Source: Roseburia zhanii
GTDB lineage: Bacteria; Bacillota; Clostridia; Lachnospirales; Lachnospiraceae
Direction: 5' to 3'
Length of the DNA stretch: 64,000 nucleotides
Assembly (NCBI RefSeq): GCF_014287635.1
Contig: NZ_JACOPH010000001.1
Span: 620,001 to 684,000 of the forward strand
The position numbers were made by a program, and so were the translations under genes. Shown here piece by piece: positions 15,943-25,222 of this stretch (position 1 is its first letter; each line of letters begins with the position of its first letter). The notes under the pieces were generated by a model. It had not been told where the DNA came from, ran no database searches, and worked only from the letters and a program-made list of their open reading frames with translations.

Positions 15943-17697
15943 GTGAAAGAAAAAAAGAAGTCGGCAGTCAGCTGGATCCAGACATGGGCCGGACAAAAAA
16001 GAATTGCCTATGTGTGGAGTGTGTTACTTGCAATAGGAAATGTGATTTTTAAGATTTTTCCGTATTTTATCATTGCAGATGTAGTTAAGCTGTTTTTAAG
16101 TGGTGAAAAGGAGTTTGAACCATATCTTGCAAAAGCAGTTTTCATTGCACTGTCGTTTATCATTGCAGAACTGTTTCATTCGCTCTCGACAGCATTGTCA
16201 CATAAAGCAACGTTTGCGGTACTCGCAAATATAAGAGAAACCTGCTGTGACAAGCTGGCGCGGGTGCCGCTGGGTTATGTGAAGGATACACCCTCCGGTA
16301 CATTTAAAAATATCATGGTGGAAAGAATCGACAGTATCGAGACTACACTGGCGCATATTGTCCCGGAATTCACGTCCAATCTGCTGGCACCGGTTGTGAT
16401 TTTGATCTATTTCTTTCTGACAGACTGGAGACTGGCACTCTGGTCATTGGTGCCGGTTATTGTTGGACTGTTCTCTTATTTTGGAATGATGCTGGATTAT
16501 AAGCCAAGTTTCGAGAGAACGGTTCAGACAACAAAAGATCTGAATGATGCGGCAGTGGAATATATTGACGGGATCGAAGTAATAAAGGCATTTGGAAAGA
16601 CTGAAAGTTCTTATGCCAAATTTACAAAGGCGGCTTTTGAATATGCGGATTCCTTTATTTCCTGGATGAAACGGTGCTCGATCTTTCATGCACTGATGAT
16701 GGTGGTCACACCTTATACGCTTCTTACGGTATTGCCGTTTGGGGCACATTATGTAGCGAATGGAACACTTGCGGTTTCTGATTTTGTCATCTGTATTATT
16801 TTATCACTTGGAATCGTAGGACCGTTGATCACAGTGGGTTCCTATACAGATGATCTTGGCAAGATTGGGGTGATCGTTGGAGAAGTAGCAGGAATTCTGG
16901 AACAGCCGGAGCTTGAACGTCCGGAGAAAAGTGAAAGAGTTCCAAAAGATAATTCCGTTACTCTTGAAGATGTCAGATTTGGTTATCACGACAAAGAGAT
17001 TTTGCATGGCGTAACTATGGAGTTGAAAGCAGGAACGGTAAATGCAATCGTAGGACCTTCCGGAAGCGGAAAGTCAACCATTGCAAAGCTGATGGCATCT
17101 CTGTGGGATGCGGATTCTGGAAGTATCAAAATCGGTGGAGTTGATGTCAAAGAACTGGCATTTGCAGATTTTAACCGGAAAATTGCATATGTTGCACAGG
17201 ACAATTATCTGTTTAATGAAACGGTCCGTGAAAATATCAGACAGGGAAATCCGAATGCTACAGATGAACAGGTTGTTGAGGTGACAAAGAAAAGTGGATG
17301 CTATGAATTTATCATGCAGCTGGAGAATGGATTTGATACGGTTGTAGGAGGCGCAGGAGGACATCTGTCAGGAGGCGAGAGACAGCGTATCTCGATTGCA
17401 AGAGCAATGTTAAAAGATGCTCCGGTCGTGATCCTTGATGAGGCAACTGCTTACACAGATCCGGAAAATGAGGCAATCCTGCAGAATTCTATTGCAAAAT
17501 TGGTAGCAGGGAAAACCCTGATCGTAATAGCACACAGGCTTTCTACCGTTAAGGACAGTGACCAGATCTTTGTTGTAAATGATGGAAATGTAACAGCACA
17601 TGGCACACATGAGGAACTTCTGGTGTCATGCCCACTTTATAAGGAAATGTGGAATGCTCATATTTCTGTAAAAGATACTGTGAAGGAGGGAGAATGA
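15943..17697 (+). CDS. ABC transporter, fused permease/ATPase (subunit 1)
   Basis: 584 residues starting with GTG 15943 behind AAGGAG. Residues ~15-310 form a six-helix type IV exporter membrane domain. The ATPase domain follows with Walker A GPSGSGKST, signature LSGGERQR, Walker B VVILDEATA and the H-loop AHRLS. It ends one base before the next ABC gene, and the pair probably forms a heterodimer. TetR-controlled pairs of this type export drugs, or in some families (Irt/Ybt type) import siderophores; the sequence does not decide. Both nucleotide sites look catalytically complete. Confidence 0.88.
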   Translation: MKEKKKSAVSWIQTWAGQKRIAYVWSVLLAIGNVIFKIFPYFIIADVVKLFLSGEKEFEPYLAKAVFIALSFIIAELFHSLSTALSHKATFAVLANIRETCCDKLARVPLGYVKDTPSGTFKNIMVERIDSIETTLAHIVPEFTSNLLAPVVILIYFFLTDWRLALWSLVPVIVGLFSYFGMMLDYKPSFERTVQTTKDLNDAAVEYIDGIEVIKAFGKTESSYAKFTKAAFEYADSFISWMKRCSIFHALMMVVTPYTLLTVLPFGAHYVANGTLAVSDFVICIILSLGIVGPLITVGSYTDDLGKIGVIVGEVAGILEQPELERPEKSERVPKDNSVTLEDVRFGYHDKEILHGVTMELKAGTVNAIVGPSGSGKSTIAKLMASLWDADSGSIKIGGVDVKELAFADFNRKIAYVAQDNYLFNETVRENIRQGNPNATDEQVVEVTKKSGCYEFIMQLENGFDTVVGGAGGHLSGGERQRISIARAMLKDAPVVILDEATAYTDPENEAILQNSIAKLVAGKTLIVIAHRLSTVKDSDQIFVVNDGNVTAHGTHEELLVSCPLYKEMWNAHISVKDTVKEGE

Positions 17698-17698
17698 T

Positions 17699-19438
17699 AT
17701 GTTTGGAATTCTGGCAAAATTCTTTCGTTTTTCAGGCAGGAAAAATGGTAATAAATTTAAACTGTCGATGGTGATCGGACTCATAGAGGCTCTTGCCTCA
17801 GCGATGAAGATTCCGGCTATTATGTACATACTGATGGGTTTGCTGAGTGGAAAAACGACAGGAAAATATATTGGAGGCTCCATTGCGATTATGGTTCTTG
17901 CAATTGTAATCGATGTAATTTGTAAGAGATATTCTACAGTGCTTCAGACAGAAGGTGGATATAATGCAAGTGCTTTTATGAGAATCAAGATTGCAGAGCA
18001 TCTGCGCTATCTGCCGATGGGATATTTTAATTCCAATAGTATTGGGGAAATTTCTTCTATTACAACCAATACAATGGAAATACTTGGCGATGTGGCTGCG
18101 AGAGTGGTTATGCTGACCATGCAGGGAATTCTGGAAACATCAATGATCATTCTTATGCTGTTTATTTTTGACTGGAGAATCGGACTGATAGCTGCAGCAG
18201 GAGTACTTATTTTCTTTGGGGTCAATTCTGTGATGCAGAATGCAGGGAAAAAAGATTCAGAGCAAAAAGTAGTATGTGATACAGAGCTTGTAAAACAGAT
18301 TATGGAGTATCTGCAGGGAATATCAGAGGTGAAGTCATACAACCTGCTTGGAAAACAGGCAAAAAGATTAAACGATGCAAATGAAGCATGCAAGGCGATC
18401 AACACAAAAATGGAGATGCTGTTTGTGCCATATCATTTTCTGCAAAGCGTGATAACAAAAATCACAGGAGCTGTGATCGTAGCAAGCAGTGCATATTTTT
18501 ATATCAATGGAACTATGAGCGCGGTCTATGCGATCGGTATGACAATCTCGGCATTTATGCTTTATTCCAGTCTGGAATGCGCGGGAAATTATTCCTCCCT
18601 TTTACATGTGGTAAGCGTATGTGTGGATAAAGCAAAGGCAATACTGGAGTTGGACACCATGGATATCGACGGCAAAGAGATGCAGCCGGAAAATTACGAT
18701 ATCAGACTTTCTAATGTTTCGTTTTCTTATGACAAACGGAAGATCATTGATGATGTATCGCTTTCTATTCCACAGAAAACGACGACAGCGATTGTTGGAC
18801 CATCTGGTGGAGGAAAATCAACACTTTGCAATCTGATCGCCAGATTCTGGGATGTGGATTCCGGGGAAGTGACACTTGGAGGCGTGAATGTAAAAGACTA
18901 TAGTATGAACAGTCTGATGCGTAATTTTTCATTTGTATTTCAGTCTGTGTATTTGTTTGCAGATACCATTGAGAATAATATTAAATTCGGACGTCAGGAT
19001 GCAAGCCATGAGGAAGTGGTGGAAGCGGCGAAGAAAGCGTGCTGTCATGATTTCATAAGCAAACTTCCACATGGATACGATACAGTGATCGGAGAAGGAG
19101 GAGCTACACTTTCCGGTGGCGAAAAGCAGCGTATTTCGATAGCCAGAGCGATCATGAAGGATGCACCAATCGTTATATTAGATGAGGCAACGGCCAATGT
19201 TGATCCAGAGAATGAAAAGGATCTGATGGATGCAGTAGATGCGCTTACAAAGGAAAAAACGATTATTATGATTGCCCACAGATTAAAAACGGTCAGACAT
19301 GCAGACCAGATTGTGGTTGTTGACAAAGGACGAATTGTGCAGCAGGGAATACATGAGCAACTAATGAAGCAGGAAGGTATTTATAAGAGATTTGTGGATG
19401 CAAGGCAGCAGGCGGTAAGTTGGAAACTGGTGCACTGA
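17699..19438 (+). CDS. ABC transporter, fused permease/ATPase (subunit 2)
   Basis: 579 residues. The start at ATG 17699 has GGAGGGAGAA just before it. The membrane domain (about residues 15-310) includes TTNTMEILGDVAARVVMLTM. The ATPase domain has Walker A GPSGGGKST, signature LSGGEKQRISIARA, Walker B IVILDEATANVDPE and H-loop AHRLK. With the preceding gene it makes a full transporter in the cytoplasmic membrane. It is followed by a direct-repeat-flanked terminator. Confidence 0.88.
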   Translation: MFGILAKFFRFSGRKNGNKFKLSMVIGLIEALASAMKIPAIMYILMGLLSGKTTGKYIGGSIAIMVLAIVIDVICKRYSTVLQTEGGYNASAFMRIKIAEHLRYLPMGYFNSNSIGEISSITTNTMEILGDVAARVVMLTMQGILETSMIILMLFIFDWRIGLIAAAGVLIFFGVNSVMQNAGKKDSEQKVVCDTELVKQIMEYLQGISEVKSYNLLGKQAKRLNDANEACKAINTKMEMLFVPYHFLQSVITKITGAVIVASSAYFYINGTMSAVYAIGMTISAFMLYSSLECAGNYSSLLHVVSVCVDKAKAILELDTMDIDGKEMQPENYDIRLSNVSFSYDKRKIIDDVSLSIPQKTTTAIVGPSGGGKSTLCNLIARFWDVDSGEVTLGGVNVKDYSMNSLMRNFSFVFQSVYLFADTIENNIKFGRQDASHEEVVEAAKKACCHDFISKLPHGYDTVIGEGGATLSGGEKQRISIARAIMKDAPIVILDEATANVDPENEKDLMDAVDALTKEKTIIMIAHRLKTVRHADQIVVVDKGRIVQQGIHEQLMKQEGIYKRFVDARQQAVSWKLVH

Positions 19439-19490
19439 GAAATAATCCACAGTTGGTGAATATCCAAATTGAATTGTCTGAAAGAGATTT

Positions 19491-19651
19491 AATTTAAGTT
19501 TCGCTAAGTTTCACTTATATAGGCAGAATGAGGGATATTCAATAAAGTAATATGAAAAAAGCACTGAAAACCGTGGATTATTGGTTTTACAGTGCTTTTT
19601 CTTTTGCCAAAGAGGAAAATGCAGCGAATTTAAGTTTTGCTAAGTTTCACT
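19491..19651. repeat. 25-bp direct repeat around a terminator
   Basis: AATTTAAGTTTCGCTAAG plus TTTCACT at 19491-19515 recurs with one mismatch at 19627-19651. Between the copies lies the terminator at 19560-19600. The second copy runs into the C-terminal coding end of the minus-strand fragment that starts at 19640. Confidence 0.6.
19560..19600 (+). terminator. Terminator after the ABC genes
   Basis: AGCACTGAAAACC pairs with GGTTTTACAGTGCT and is followed by TTTTT. Confidence 0.8.
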
Positions 19652-19894
19652 GAGTTCTGATTTTGCAGAGCGCCATTGTTTCTTAGGTTCAAACTTTCCA
19701 CAATCATCACAGGTATACGGCCAGTTGATTTTCCACTCAAAATATTCATCTCTGGTAATCTCACCGGATTTCAGTTCATCCATTCGAACCACCCATTCTT
19801 TCAGAAAATTATTCAGAACCCCATAATCAAACCATATACAGACAGGAGCATGGGCAGGCCAGCTATCGTTGGGTGAGAACAATGTCAATCCCAA
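19640..19894 (-). pseudogene. C-terminal fragment of an unidentified mobile-element protein
   Basis: The minus-strand reading VLNNFLKEWVVRMDELKSGE, ITRDEYFEWKINWPYTCDDC, GKFEPKKQW looks like a genuine conserved C-terminus with a CxxC pair. I have seen such tails in small mobile-element proteins but cannot name the family. The upstream (N-terminal) side runs into a tyrosine-integrase remnant on the other strand, so the gene is truncated. Confidence 0.4.
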
Positions 19895-20030
19895 AGTTAT
19901 GCAGTATGTGATGGGCCATTCAGATGCACAGATTACAATGAATGTCTACAATCATATTGCAGAGAAGTCTCATGTGGAGAACGAGATGTCTAAAATGAAC
20001 TTGCCAGAAACCGTACCTTCTGTGGTATAA
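19875..20030 (+). pseudogene. C-terminal remnant of a tyrosine integrase
   Basis: The frame reads NNVNPKVMQYVMGHSDAQIT, then MNVYNHIAEKSHVENEMSKM, ending at TAA 20028-20030. The GHS-x9-Y pattern holds the last catalytic histidine and tyrosine of phage-type tyrosine recombinases. Everything upstream is gone. It lies directly before the second copy of the ~215 bp block, suggesting that the block belongs to the attachment end of the lost element. Confidence 0.65.
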
Positions 20031-20100
20031 ACCATAAGTCGTTGTCGTAAAATGTGGTAAGAAAATCAGACGAATATATTTTTCCAAAAATTTGTGATAA

Positions 20101-20313
20101 AAATGCGGCCAAATCAAGAAAATCGAGTGCGAAGCTGTGATATACGACATGCACAGCTCGGGAAAGAATTCCCTCGCTGTCGGGCTGTCGCCCTATAAAA
20201 TAGCAAAAATAAACGCCATGCAAGTTTACTTGCAAAGGCGTCTATTTTTGCTATTTTGCATGGCTCGTAGCGTTCACAAAATCTTCACAAAAAAATTAGC
20301 ACTCACCTCTTGA
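20101..20313. repeat. ~215 bp repeated block, copy 2
   Basis: Same block as 6401-6615. The arms of the long hairpin are at 20197-20211 and 20243-20257, and the 31-base core between them (20212-20242) is inverted relative to copy 1. Here the block runs into the intact CIRCE of hsp20, so this copy is likely the original chromosomal context. Confidence 0.8.
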
Positions 20314-20322
20314 CAGTGCTAA
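20296..20322 (+). promoter_or_regulatory. CIRCE operator of hsp20
   Basis: TTAGCACTC-N9-CAGTGCTAA, one mismatch from the CIRCE consensus, the binding site of the heat-shock repressor HrcA. The spacer ends in TTGA and overlaps a TTGACA -35 box (20310-20315). Confidence 0.85.
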
Positions 20323-20477
20323 TAAATGGTGATATAACATAGTCAAGAACAAAGGAAGGGAACAAAAAGAACGAAAGTTCCAAAGGTTTCTGAAACATCC
20401 CGGTTCCAAGGAAACAAGGTAAACAAGCATGAGGTATCCACAAAGTGGATACATAGTAAGAAAAGGAGCGATGACTT

Positions 20478-20945
20478 ATGTTGATGCCTAGTATTTTTGG
20501 AGAGAATTTATTTGATGACTGGTTTGATGGTTTCCCATTCGATGCTATGGATAAGGAAATGAGTAACACTGAGAAGAAACTCTATGGTAAGAAAGCCGGA
20601 AGGATCATGAAAACAGATATCAGGGAGAAAGATAACGGTTATGAATTAGTGATCGATCTTCCGGGATTTACAAAGGACGAGATCAAGGCTTCTGTGGAGA
20701 ATGGCTATCTGACCATCAGTGCAGCAAAGGGACTTGATAAAGATGAAAAAGAAAAAGATTCTGGACATTATATCAGAAAAGAACGTTATGCAGGAGCATG
20801 TGAACGTAGCTTCTATGTAGGTGATGGTGTTGAACAGGAAGATGTGAAAGCAAAATTCAAACATGGTATCCTGACATTGTTTGTACCGAAGAAAGAAGCT
20901 GCAAAAGCAGTAGAAGAAAATAAATATATTGCGATTGAAGGATAA
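20478..20945 (+). CDS. hsp20: Hsp20-family small heat-shock protein
   Basis: 155 residues; ATG 20478 follows AAAGGAG by nine bases. The alpha-crystallin domain spans about residues 40-145 (MKTDIREKDNGYELVIDLPG, FTKDEIKASVENGYLTISAA, FKHGILTLFVPKKE), with the hallmark GILTLFVPK near the end. The N-terminus MLMPSIFGENLFDDWFDGFP is typical of clostridial Hsp18. It binds unfolding proteins and holds them for refolding by ClpB/DnaK. Expression is controlled by the CIRCE site upstream, and a strong terminator follows. Confidence 0.93.
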   Translation: MLMPSIFGENLFDDWFDGFPFDAMDKEMSNTEKKLYGKKAGRIMKTDIREKDNGYELVIDLPGFTKDEIKASVENGYLTISAAKGLDKDEKEKDSGHYIRKERYAGACERSFYVGDGVEQEDVKAKFKHGILTLFVPKKEAAKAVEENKYIAIEG

Positions 20946-20975
20946 ATTTTAAAAATTTATTTTTCAAAGCCGGTA

Positions 20976-21022
20976 AAAAAGATATCGCCCCGGAATTTTG
21001 TTCCGGGGCGGTATCTTTTTTT
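20976..21022 (+). terminator. Terminator after hsp20
   Basis: A GC-rich stem GATATCGCCCCGGAA/TTCCGGGGCGGTATC followed by TTTTTTT. Confidence 0.9.
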
Positions 21023-21059
21023 AAGCATCAGAAAAGAAAATAGAAACTCTTATTTATTG

Positions 21060-21480
21060 CACTCTTTTTAGTCAGTCCGCATCCGGTAAAGATCAGCGAT
21101 AAAAAACGGGAACTTTGCTTTGCTGCTGCACTTACCGGTTTGGTACTGTACTTTTTACTGGAAAATACAGCATTGTCGACCACATATGCATCGAATGTCG
21201 GAATCATTGTGGCGTGTGCCCCGTTTTTTGTAGCAGTTATGGTAGGGATCTTTTTTAAGGAAAAACAGGGCGTGAATTTCTTTATTGGATTTGTGATCGC
21301 CATTACAGGCGTGATATTGATCAGCTTAAGCTGAGAATGGGAATATCCGGTCATTGCAGTCACAAGAAGGATCTATTTTTACGGTATTATTTTACTGATG
21401 CCGATACTGATCGGTGAACATGTGGTAAGCAGCAGAGGATTTGTAGTGCAGGAATTGGTGGAAAATATCCGAAAACTGAC
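21060..21480 (+). pseudogene. EamA/DMT transporter remnant
   Basis: A frame without a start reads HPVKISDKKRELCFAAALTG, LVLYFLLENTALSTTYASNV, GIIVACAPFFVAVMVGIFFK and ends at a stop at 21332-21334. These are segments of an EamA-type drug/metabolite transporter. After the stop, WEYPVIAVTRRIYFYGI is another piece of the same family from further along the protein. Several hundred bases are missing, so the gene is dead. Confidence 0.65.
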
Positions 21481-21505
21481 TGTAAATCGTAAACTTTTTA
21501 TAAAA

Positions 21506-21532
21506 TTAGCACTCACCTATTGACAGTGCTAA
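21506..21532 (+). promoter_or_regulatory. CIRCE operator of clpB
   Basis: TTAGCACTC-N9-CAGTGCTAA, 65 bases before clpB, nearly identical to the hsp20 site. TTGACA overlaps its spacer and right arm, so HrcA binding would block the promoter. Confidence 0.85.
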
Positions 21533-21596
21533 CAACTAGTGCTATATTTCCAATTAGAAACAGAGAAATCAGGAAAATAAATCAGGAGGTGTTACC

Positions 21597-24185
21597 ATGA
21601 ACATACAGAAATTTACACAAAAGTCCGTTGAAGCTATCAATGATTGTGAAAAACTTGCTTATGAATACGGCAATCAGGAAATTGAACAGGAACATTTGCT
21701 TGTAGCACTGATGCGGCAGGAAGACGGTCTGATCCAGAAAATGATCGAGAAAATGGAGATCAATAAAGAACATTTTATGGATAACGCCATACGTCATTTA
21801 GAGAAAAGAGTAAAAGTGTCCGGCGGACAGGTCTATGTTGGCCAGGCATTAAATAAAGTACTGATCAGTGCAGAAGATGAAGCAAAACAGATGGGGGATG
21901 AATATGTATCCGTTGAGCATCTGTTTTTAGCATTATTAAAATATCCAAACCCTGCCATGAAAGAGATCTTTAAGGAATATGGCATTACAAGAGATCGTTT
22001 CTTACAGGCATTGTCAACGGTTAGGGGAAACCAGAGAGTAACCTCAGACAATCCGGAGGCAACCTATGATACATTAGATAAATATGCAACCGATTTAGTT
22101 GCAATGGCAAAAGAACAGAAAATGGATCCTGTTATCGGCAGGGACTCAGAGATCCGCAATGTTGTCCGTATCTTATCGAGAAAGACAAAGAACAATCCGG
22201 TGCTGATCGGTGAACCGGGTGTCGGTAAAACCGCAGTTGTAGAAGGTTTAGCACAGCGTATCGTAAGAGGGGATGTACCGGAAGGATTAAAAGATAAGAA
22301 ACTGTTTGCACTTGATATGGGTGCCTTAGTTGCCGGAGCAAAATACAGAGGTGAATTTGAGGAACGTTTAAAAGCAGTCTTAGACGAAGTCAAACAGTCC
22401 GATGGTCAGATCATCCTGTTCATTGATGAACTGCATACGATCGTCGGTGCAGGCAAGACAGACGGCGCAATGGATGCCGGCAATATGTTAAAGCCGATGT
22501 TAGCAAGAGGTGAACTGCATTGTATCGGTGCAACTACACTTGATGAGTACCGTCAGTATATTGAAAAAGATGCAGCCTTAGAGCGAAGATTCCAGCCGGT
22601 TATGGTCGATGAACCAACCGTAGAAGATACGATATCGATTTTACGTGGCTTAAAAGAACGGTATGAAGTGTTCCATGGCGTTAAAATATCCGATGCCGCA
22701 TTAGTATCGGCGGCCGTATTGTCAAACCGTTATATTTCCGACAGATTTCTGCCGGATAAAGCAATCGACCTTGTAGATGAAGCCTGTGCACTGATCAAGA
22801 CAGAGTTAGATTCCATGCCGAGTGAACTTGATGAATTAAACCGTCGTGTGATGCAGCTTGAGATAGAAGAAACGGCATTGAAAAAAGAAACGGATCATTT
22901 GAGTCAGGAACGGTTAGCTGCCTTACAGAAGGAATTAGCAGAATTAAAAGATGAATTTTCCGTAAAAAAAGCACAGTGGGATAATGAAAAGAAATCTGTC
23001 GAACATGTGCAGAAATTAAGGGAAGAATTAGAAACCTTAAAAGGCGAGATCAAACAGGCACAGCAGAATTACGATCTTGAAAAAGCCGCAGAATTGCAAT
23101 ATGGAAAACTGCCACAGCTTCAGAAACAGTTAGAGATCGAAGAAGAAAAAGCAAAAACAGAAGATTTATCGTTAGTGCATGAAAATGTCAGTGAAGAAGA
23201 AATTGCAAGGATCATTTCCCGCTGGACAGGTATTCCGGTTGCAAAACTGACAGAAAGCGAGAGAAATAAAACTTTACACTTAGATGAAGAACTTCATAAG
23301 AGAGTGATCGGCCAGGACGATGGTGTTACAAAAGTCACAGAAGCGATCATCCGTTCAAAAGCAGGCATCAAAGATCCGACAAAACCAATCGGTTCCTTCT
23401 TGTTCTTAGGTCCTACCGGAGTCGGAAAAACAGAACTTGCCAAAGCATTGGCACAAAGCCTGTTTGATGATGAGAGCAATATGGTAAGACTTGATATGTC
23501 GGAATACATGGAGAAATATTCCGTGTCACGTCTGATCGGAGCGCCTCCGGGATATGTCGGATATGATGAAGGCGGCCAGCTGACAGAAGCAGTCCGTAGA
23601 AAACCATATTCCGTTGTACTATTTGATGAAGTGGAAAAAGCACATCCGGATGTATTTAACGTGTTGTTACAGGTATTAGATGATGGACGTATTACTGATT
23701 CACAGGGCAGGACCGTTGATTTTAAGAATACGATCATTATCATGACCTCAAACTTAGGAAGTGCCCATCTGTTAGAAGGCATTGAGCCGGATGGCAGTAT
23801 CAGAAAAGAAGCAGAAGACGCTGTTATGCAGGAACTGCGTGGCAATTTCCGGCCTGAATTTTTAAACAGGTTAGATGAGATCATCATGTTTAAGCCGCTG
23901 ACAAAAGATAATATCGGACATATCATTGATCTGTTGATACAGGAATTAAACGAACGGCTTGCGGACAGGGAGATCAAAGTAGCACTCTCTGATACGGCAA
24001 AAGCATATATTACGGAACAGGGATATGATCCGGTATATGGTGCAAGACCATTGAAACGTTATCTGCAAAAGCATGTAGAAACATTATCCGCAAAACTGAT
24101 CTTAGCCGATCAGGTAAGAGGCGGGGATACAATCTATATTGATGTGAAAGATGATGCATTAAGTGCAGAAGTCAGACATGCATAA
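21597..24185 (+). CDS. clpB: ATP-dependent chaperone ClpB
   Basis: 862 residues, the normal ClpB length, with AGGAGG before ATG 21597. The Clp N-domain spans ~1-145. The first AAA+ domain has Walker A GEPGVGKT and Walker [10 protein letters not shown] coiled-coil middle domain (about 410-520) distinguishes ClpB from ClpA/ClpC. The second AAA+ domain has [15 protein letters not shown] and [15 protein letters not shown] ClpP-binding loop (IGF/L) is not seen, as expected for a disaggregase. It extracts proteins from aggregates with DnaK and small heat-shock proteins, consistent with its shared CIRCE control with hsp20. Confidence 0.97.
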   Translation: MNIQKFTQKSVEAINDCEKLAYEYGNQEIEQEHLLVALMRQEDGLIQKMIEKMEINKEHFMDNAIRHLEKRVKVSGGQVYVGQALNKVLISAEDEAKQMGDEYVSVEHLFLALLKYPNPAMKEIFKEYGITRDRFLQALSTVRGNQRVTSDNPEATYDTLDKYATDLVAMAKEQKMDPVIGRDSEIRNVVRILSRKTKNNPVLIGEPGVGKTAVVEGLAQRIVRGDVPEGLKDKKLFALDMGALVAGAKYRGEFEERLKAVLDEVKQSDGQIILFIDELHTIVGAGKTDGAMDAGNMLKPMLARGELHCIGATTLDEYRQYIEKDAALERRFQPVMVDEPTVEDTISILRGLKERYEVFHGVKISDAALVSAAVLSNRYISDRFLPDKAIDLVDEACALIKTELDSMPSELDELNRRVMQLEIEETALKKETDHLSQERLAALQKELAELKDEFSVKKAQWDNEKKSVEHVQKLREELETLKGEIKQAQQNYDLEKAAELQYGKLPQLQKQLEIEEEKAKTEDLSLVHENVSEEEIARIISRWTGIPVAKLTESERNKTLHLDEELHKRVIGQDDGVTKVTEAIIRSKAGIKDPTKPIGSFLFLGPTGVGKTELAKALAQSLFDDESNMVRLDMSEYMEKYSVSRLIGAPPGYVGYDEGGQLTEAVRRKPYSVVLFDEVEKAHPDVFNVLLQVLDDGRITDSQGRTVDFKNTIIIMTSNLGSAHLLEGIEPDGSIRKEAEDAVMQELRGNFRPEFLNRLDEIIMFKPLTKDNIGHIIDLLIQELNERLADREIKVALSDTAKAYITEQGYDPVYGARPLKRYLQKHVETLSAKLILADQVRGGDTIYIDVKDDALSAEVRHA

Positions 24186-24217
24186 TGTAGTCTGCAATTA
24201 TCCGGATCACTGTCATA

Positions 24218-24249
24218 AGTACCTGAACAGCAAGTGTTCAGGTACTGTT
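24218..24249 (+). terminator. Terminator after clpB
   Basis: A perfect 12-bp stem AGTACCTGAACA/TGTTCAGGTACT with a five-base loop, followed by GTTTCGTTT. Confidence 0.75.
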
Positions 24250-24332
24250 TCGTTTATAGGCATCCTGCGAACCGGAATTTGTCAGAAAATTCCTGCATAT
24301 AATATAGTAAGAAAAGACTGGCAAGTGATGAT

Positions 24333-25049
24333 ATGAAACGGGTGCAGAACTTTTTAGCAGGGATGGATATCTTCCTGCTTTGCATGTTTGCAGGATACAT
24401 GGCAGAGCATGGGATCATGGATTTTACCAAACAGGAATTCGCAGCGAAAGTACAGACACAGACAGTTGCAGGCAGAGCAGTGAAAGATGAAACTGAGAAA
24501 AAAGTGGCACTTACTTTTGATGATGGGCCAAATCCGGAATATACAGAAAAACTTTTAAATGGACTTAGGGAACGTGGTGTAAAAGCCACGTTCTTTCTGC
24601 TGGGTGCAGAAGTGGAAAAATATCCCGATATCGTAAAACAGATGTATGAGGATGGGCATCTGATCGGGAATCATTCCTATGAACATGTGAATTTAAGTAC
24701 GTTAAGTGATGCAGAAGCAGTACAGCAGGTAGATAAGACCAATCAGGCAATCAGCCGGATCACAGGCGAAAATCCGGAATACATCCGCCCACCATATGGA
24801 TGTTTTAAAAGTAATCTCGATTATAAAACGACGATGATCGAAGTGCTGTGGGATGTTGATCCGTTAGACTGGAAAACACCCGATGCAGCTGCTGTAACAC
24901 AACGTATTTTAGATCAGGTGCAGGATGGGGACATCATTTTATTGCATGATGCATCGGAAACATCTGTATCCGCAGCCTTTCAGGTGGCAGATGCTTTAAC
25001 GAAGGAAGGGTATATTTTTGTGACAGTAGACGAGATCCTGTTTGATTAA
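24333..25049 (+). CDS. Polysaccharide deacetylase (NodB/CE4 family)
   Basis: 238 residues from ATG 24333. The N-terminal hydrophobic helix (FLAGMDIFLLCMFAGYMAEH) anchors or exports it. NodB motifs follow: motif 1 LTFDDGPNPEYT with the catalytic and metal-binding aspartates, motif 2 LIGNHSYEHVNL (HxxxH), motif 3 IRPPYG, and motif 5 IILLHDAS. Such enzymes remove N-acetyl groups from peptidoglycan or other cell-wall glycans and often give lysozyme resistance. It stands alone between clpB and rarA. Confidence 0.9.
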   Translation: MKRVQNFLAGMDIFLLCMFAGYMAEHGIMDFTKQEFAAKVQTQTVAGRAVKDETEKKVALTFDDGPNPEYTEKLLNGLRERGVKATFFLLGAEVEKYPDIVKQMYEDGHLIGNHSYEHVNLSTLSDAEAVQQVDKTNQAISRITGENPEYIRPPYGCFKSNLDYKTTMIEVLWDVDPLDWKTPDAAAVTQRILDQVQDGDIILLHDASETSVSAAFQVADALTKEGYIFVTVDEILFD

Positions 25050-25222
25050 ATTGATGAAAGATAGAGTGGGATACTATGCATATAAGAAGCAAAAATAAGG
25101 CAACTTTGCACAAATAGAAACCAAAAATGAAGGATTTCACAAAGAACCTTGCAAAAAGGTCTTGTAAAATCATAGAAATTCATGTATCTTATAACGTAGG
25201 CAGTTTGCAGGAGATTAGATAA

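Noticed and set aside
23294-23977. 227-codon minus-strand frame inside clpB
   Set aside because: It is serine-rich shadow coding opposite a highly conserved gene, with no ribosome binding site.
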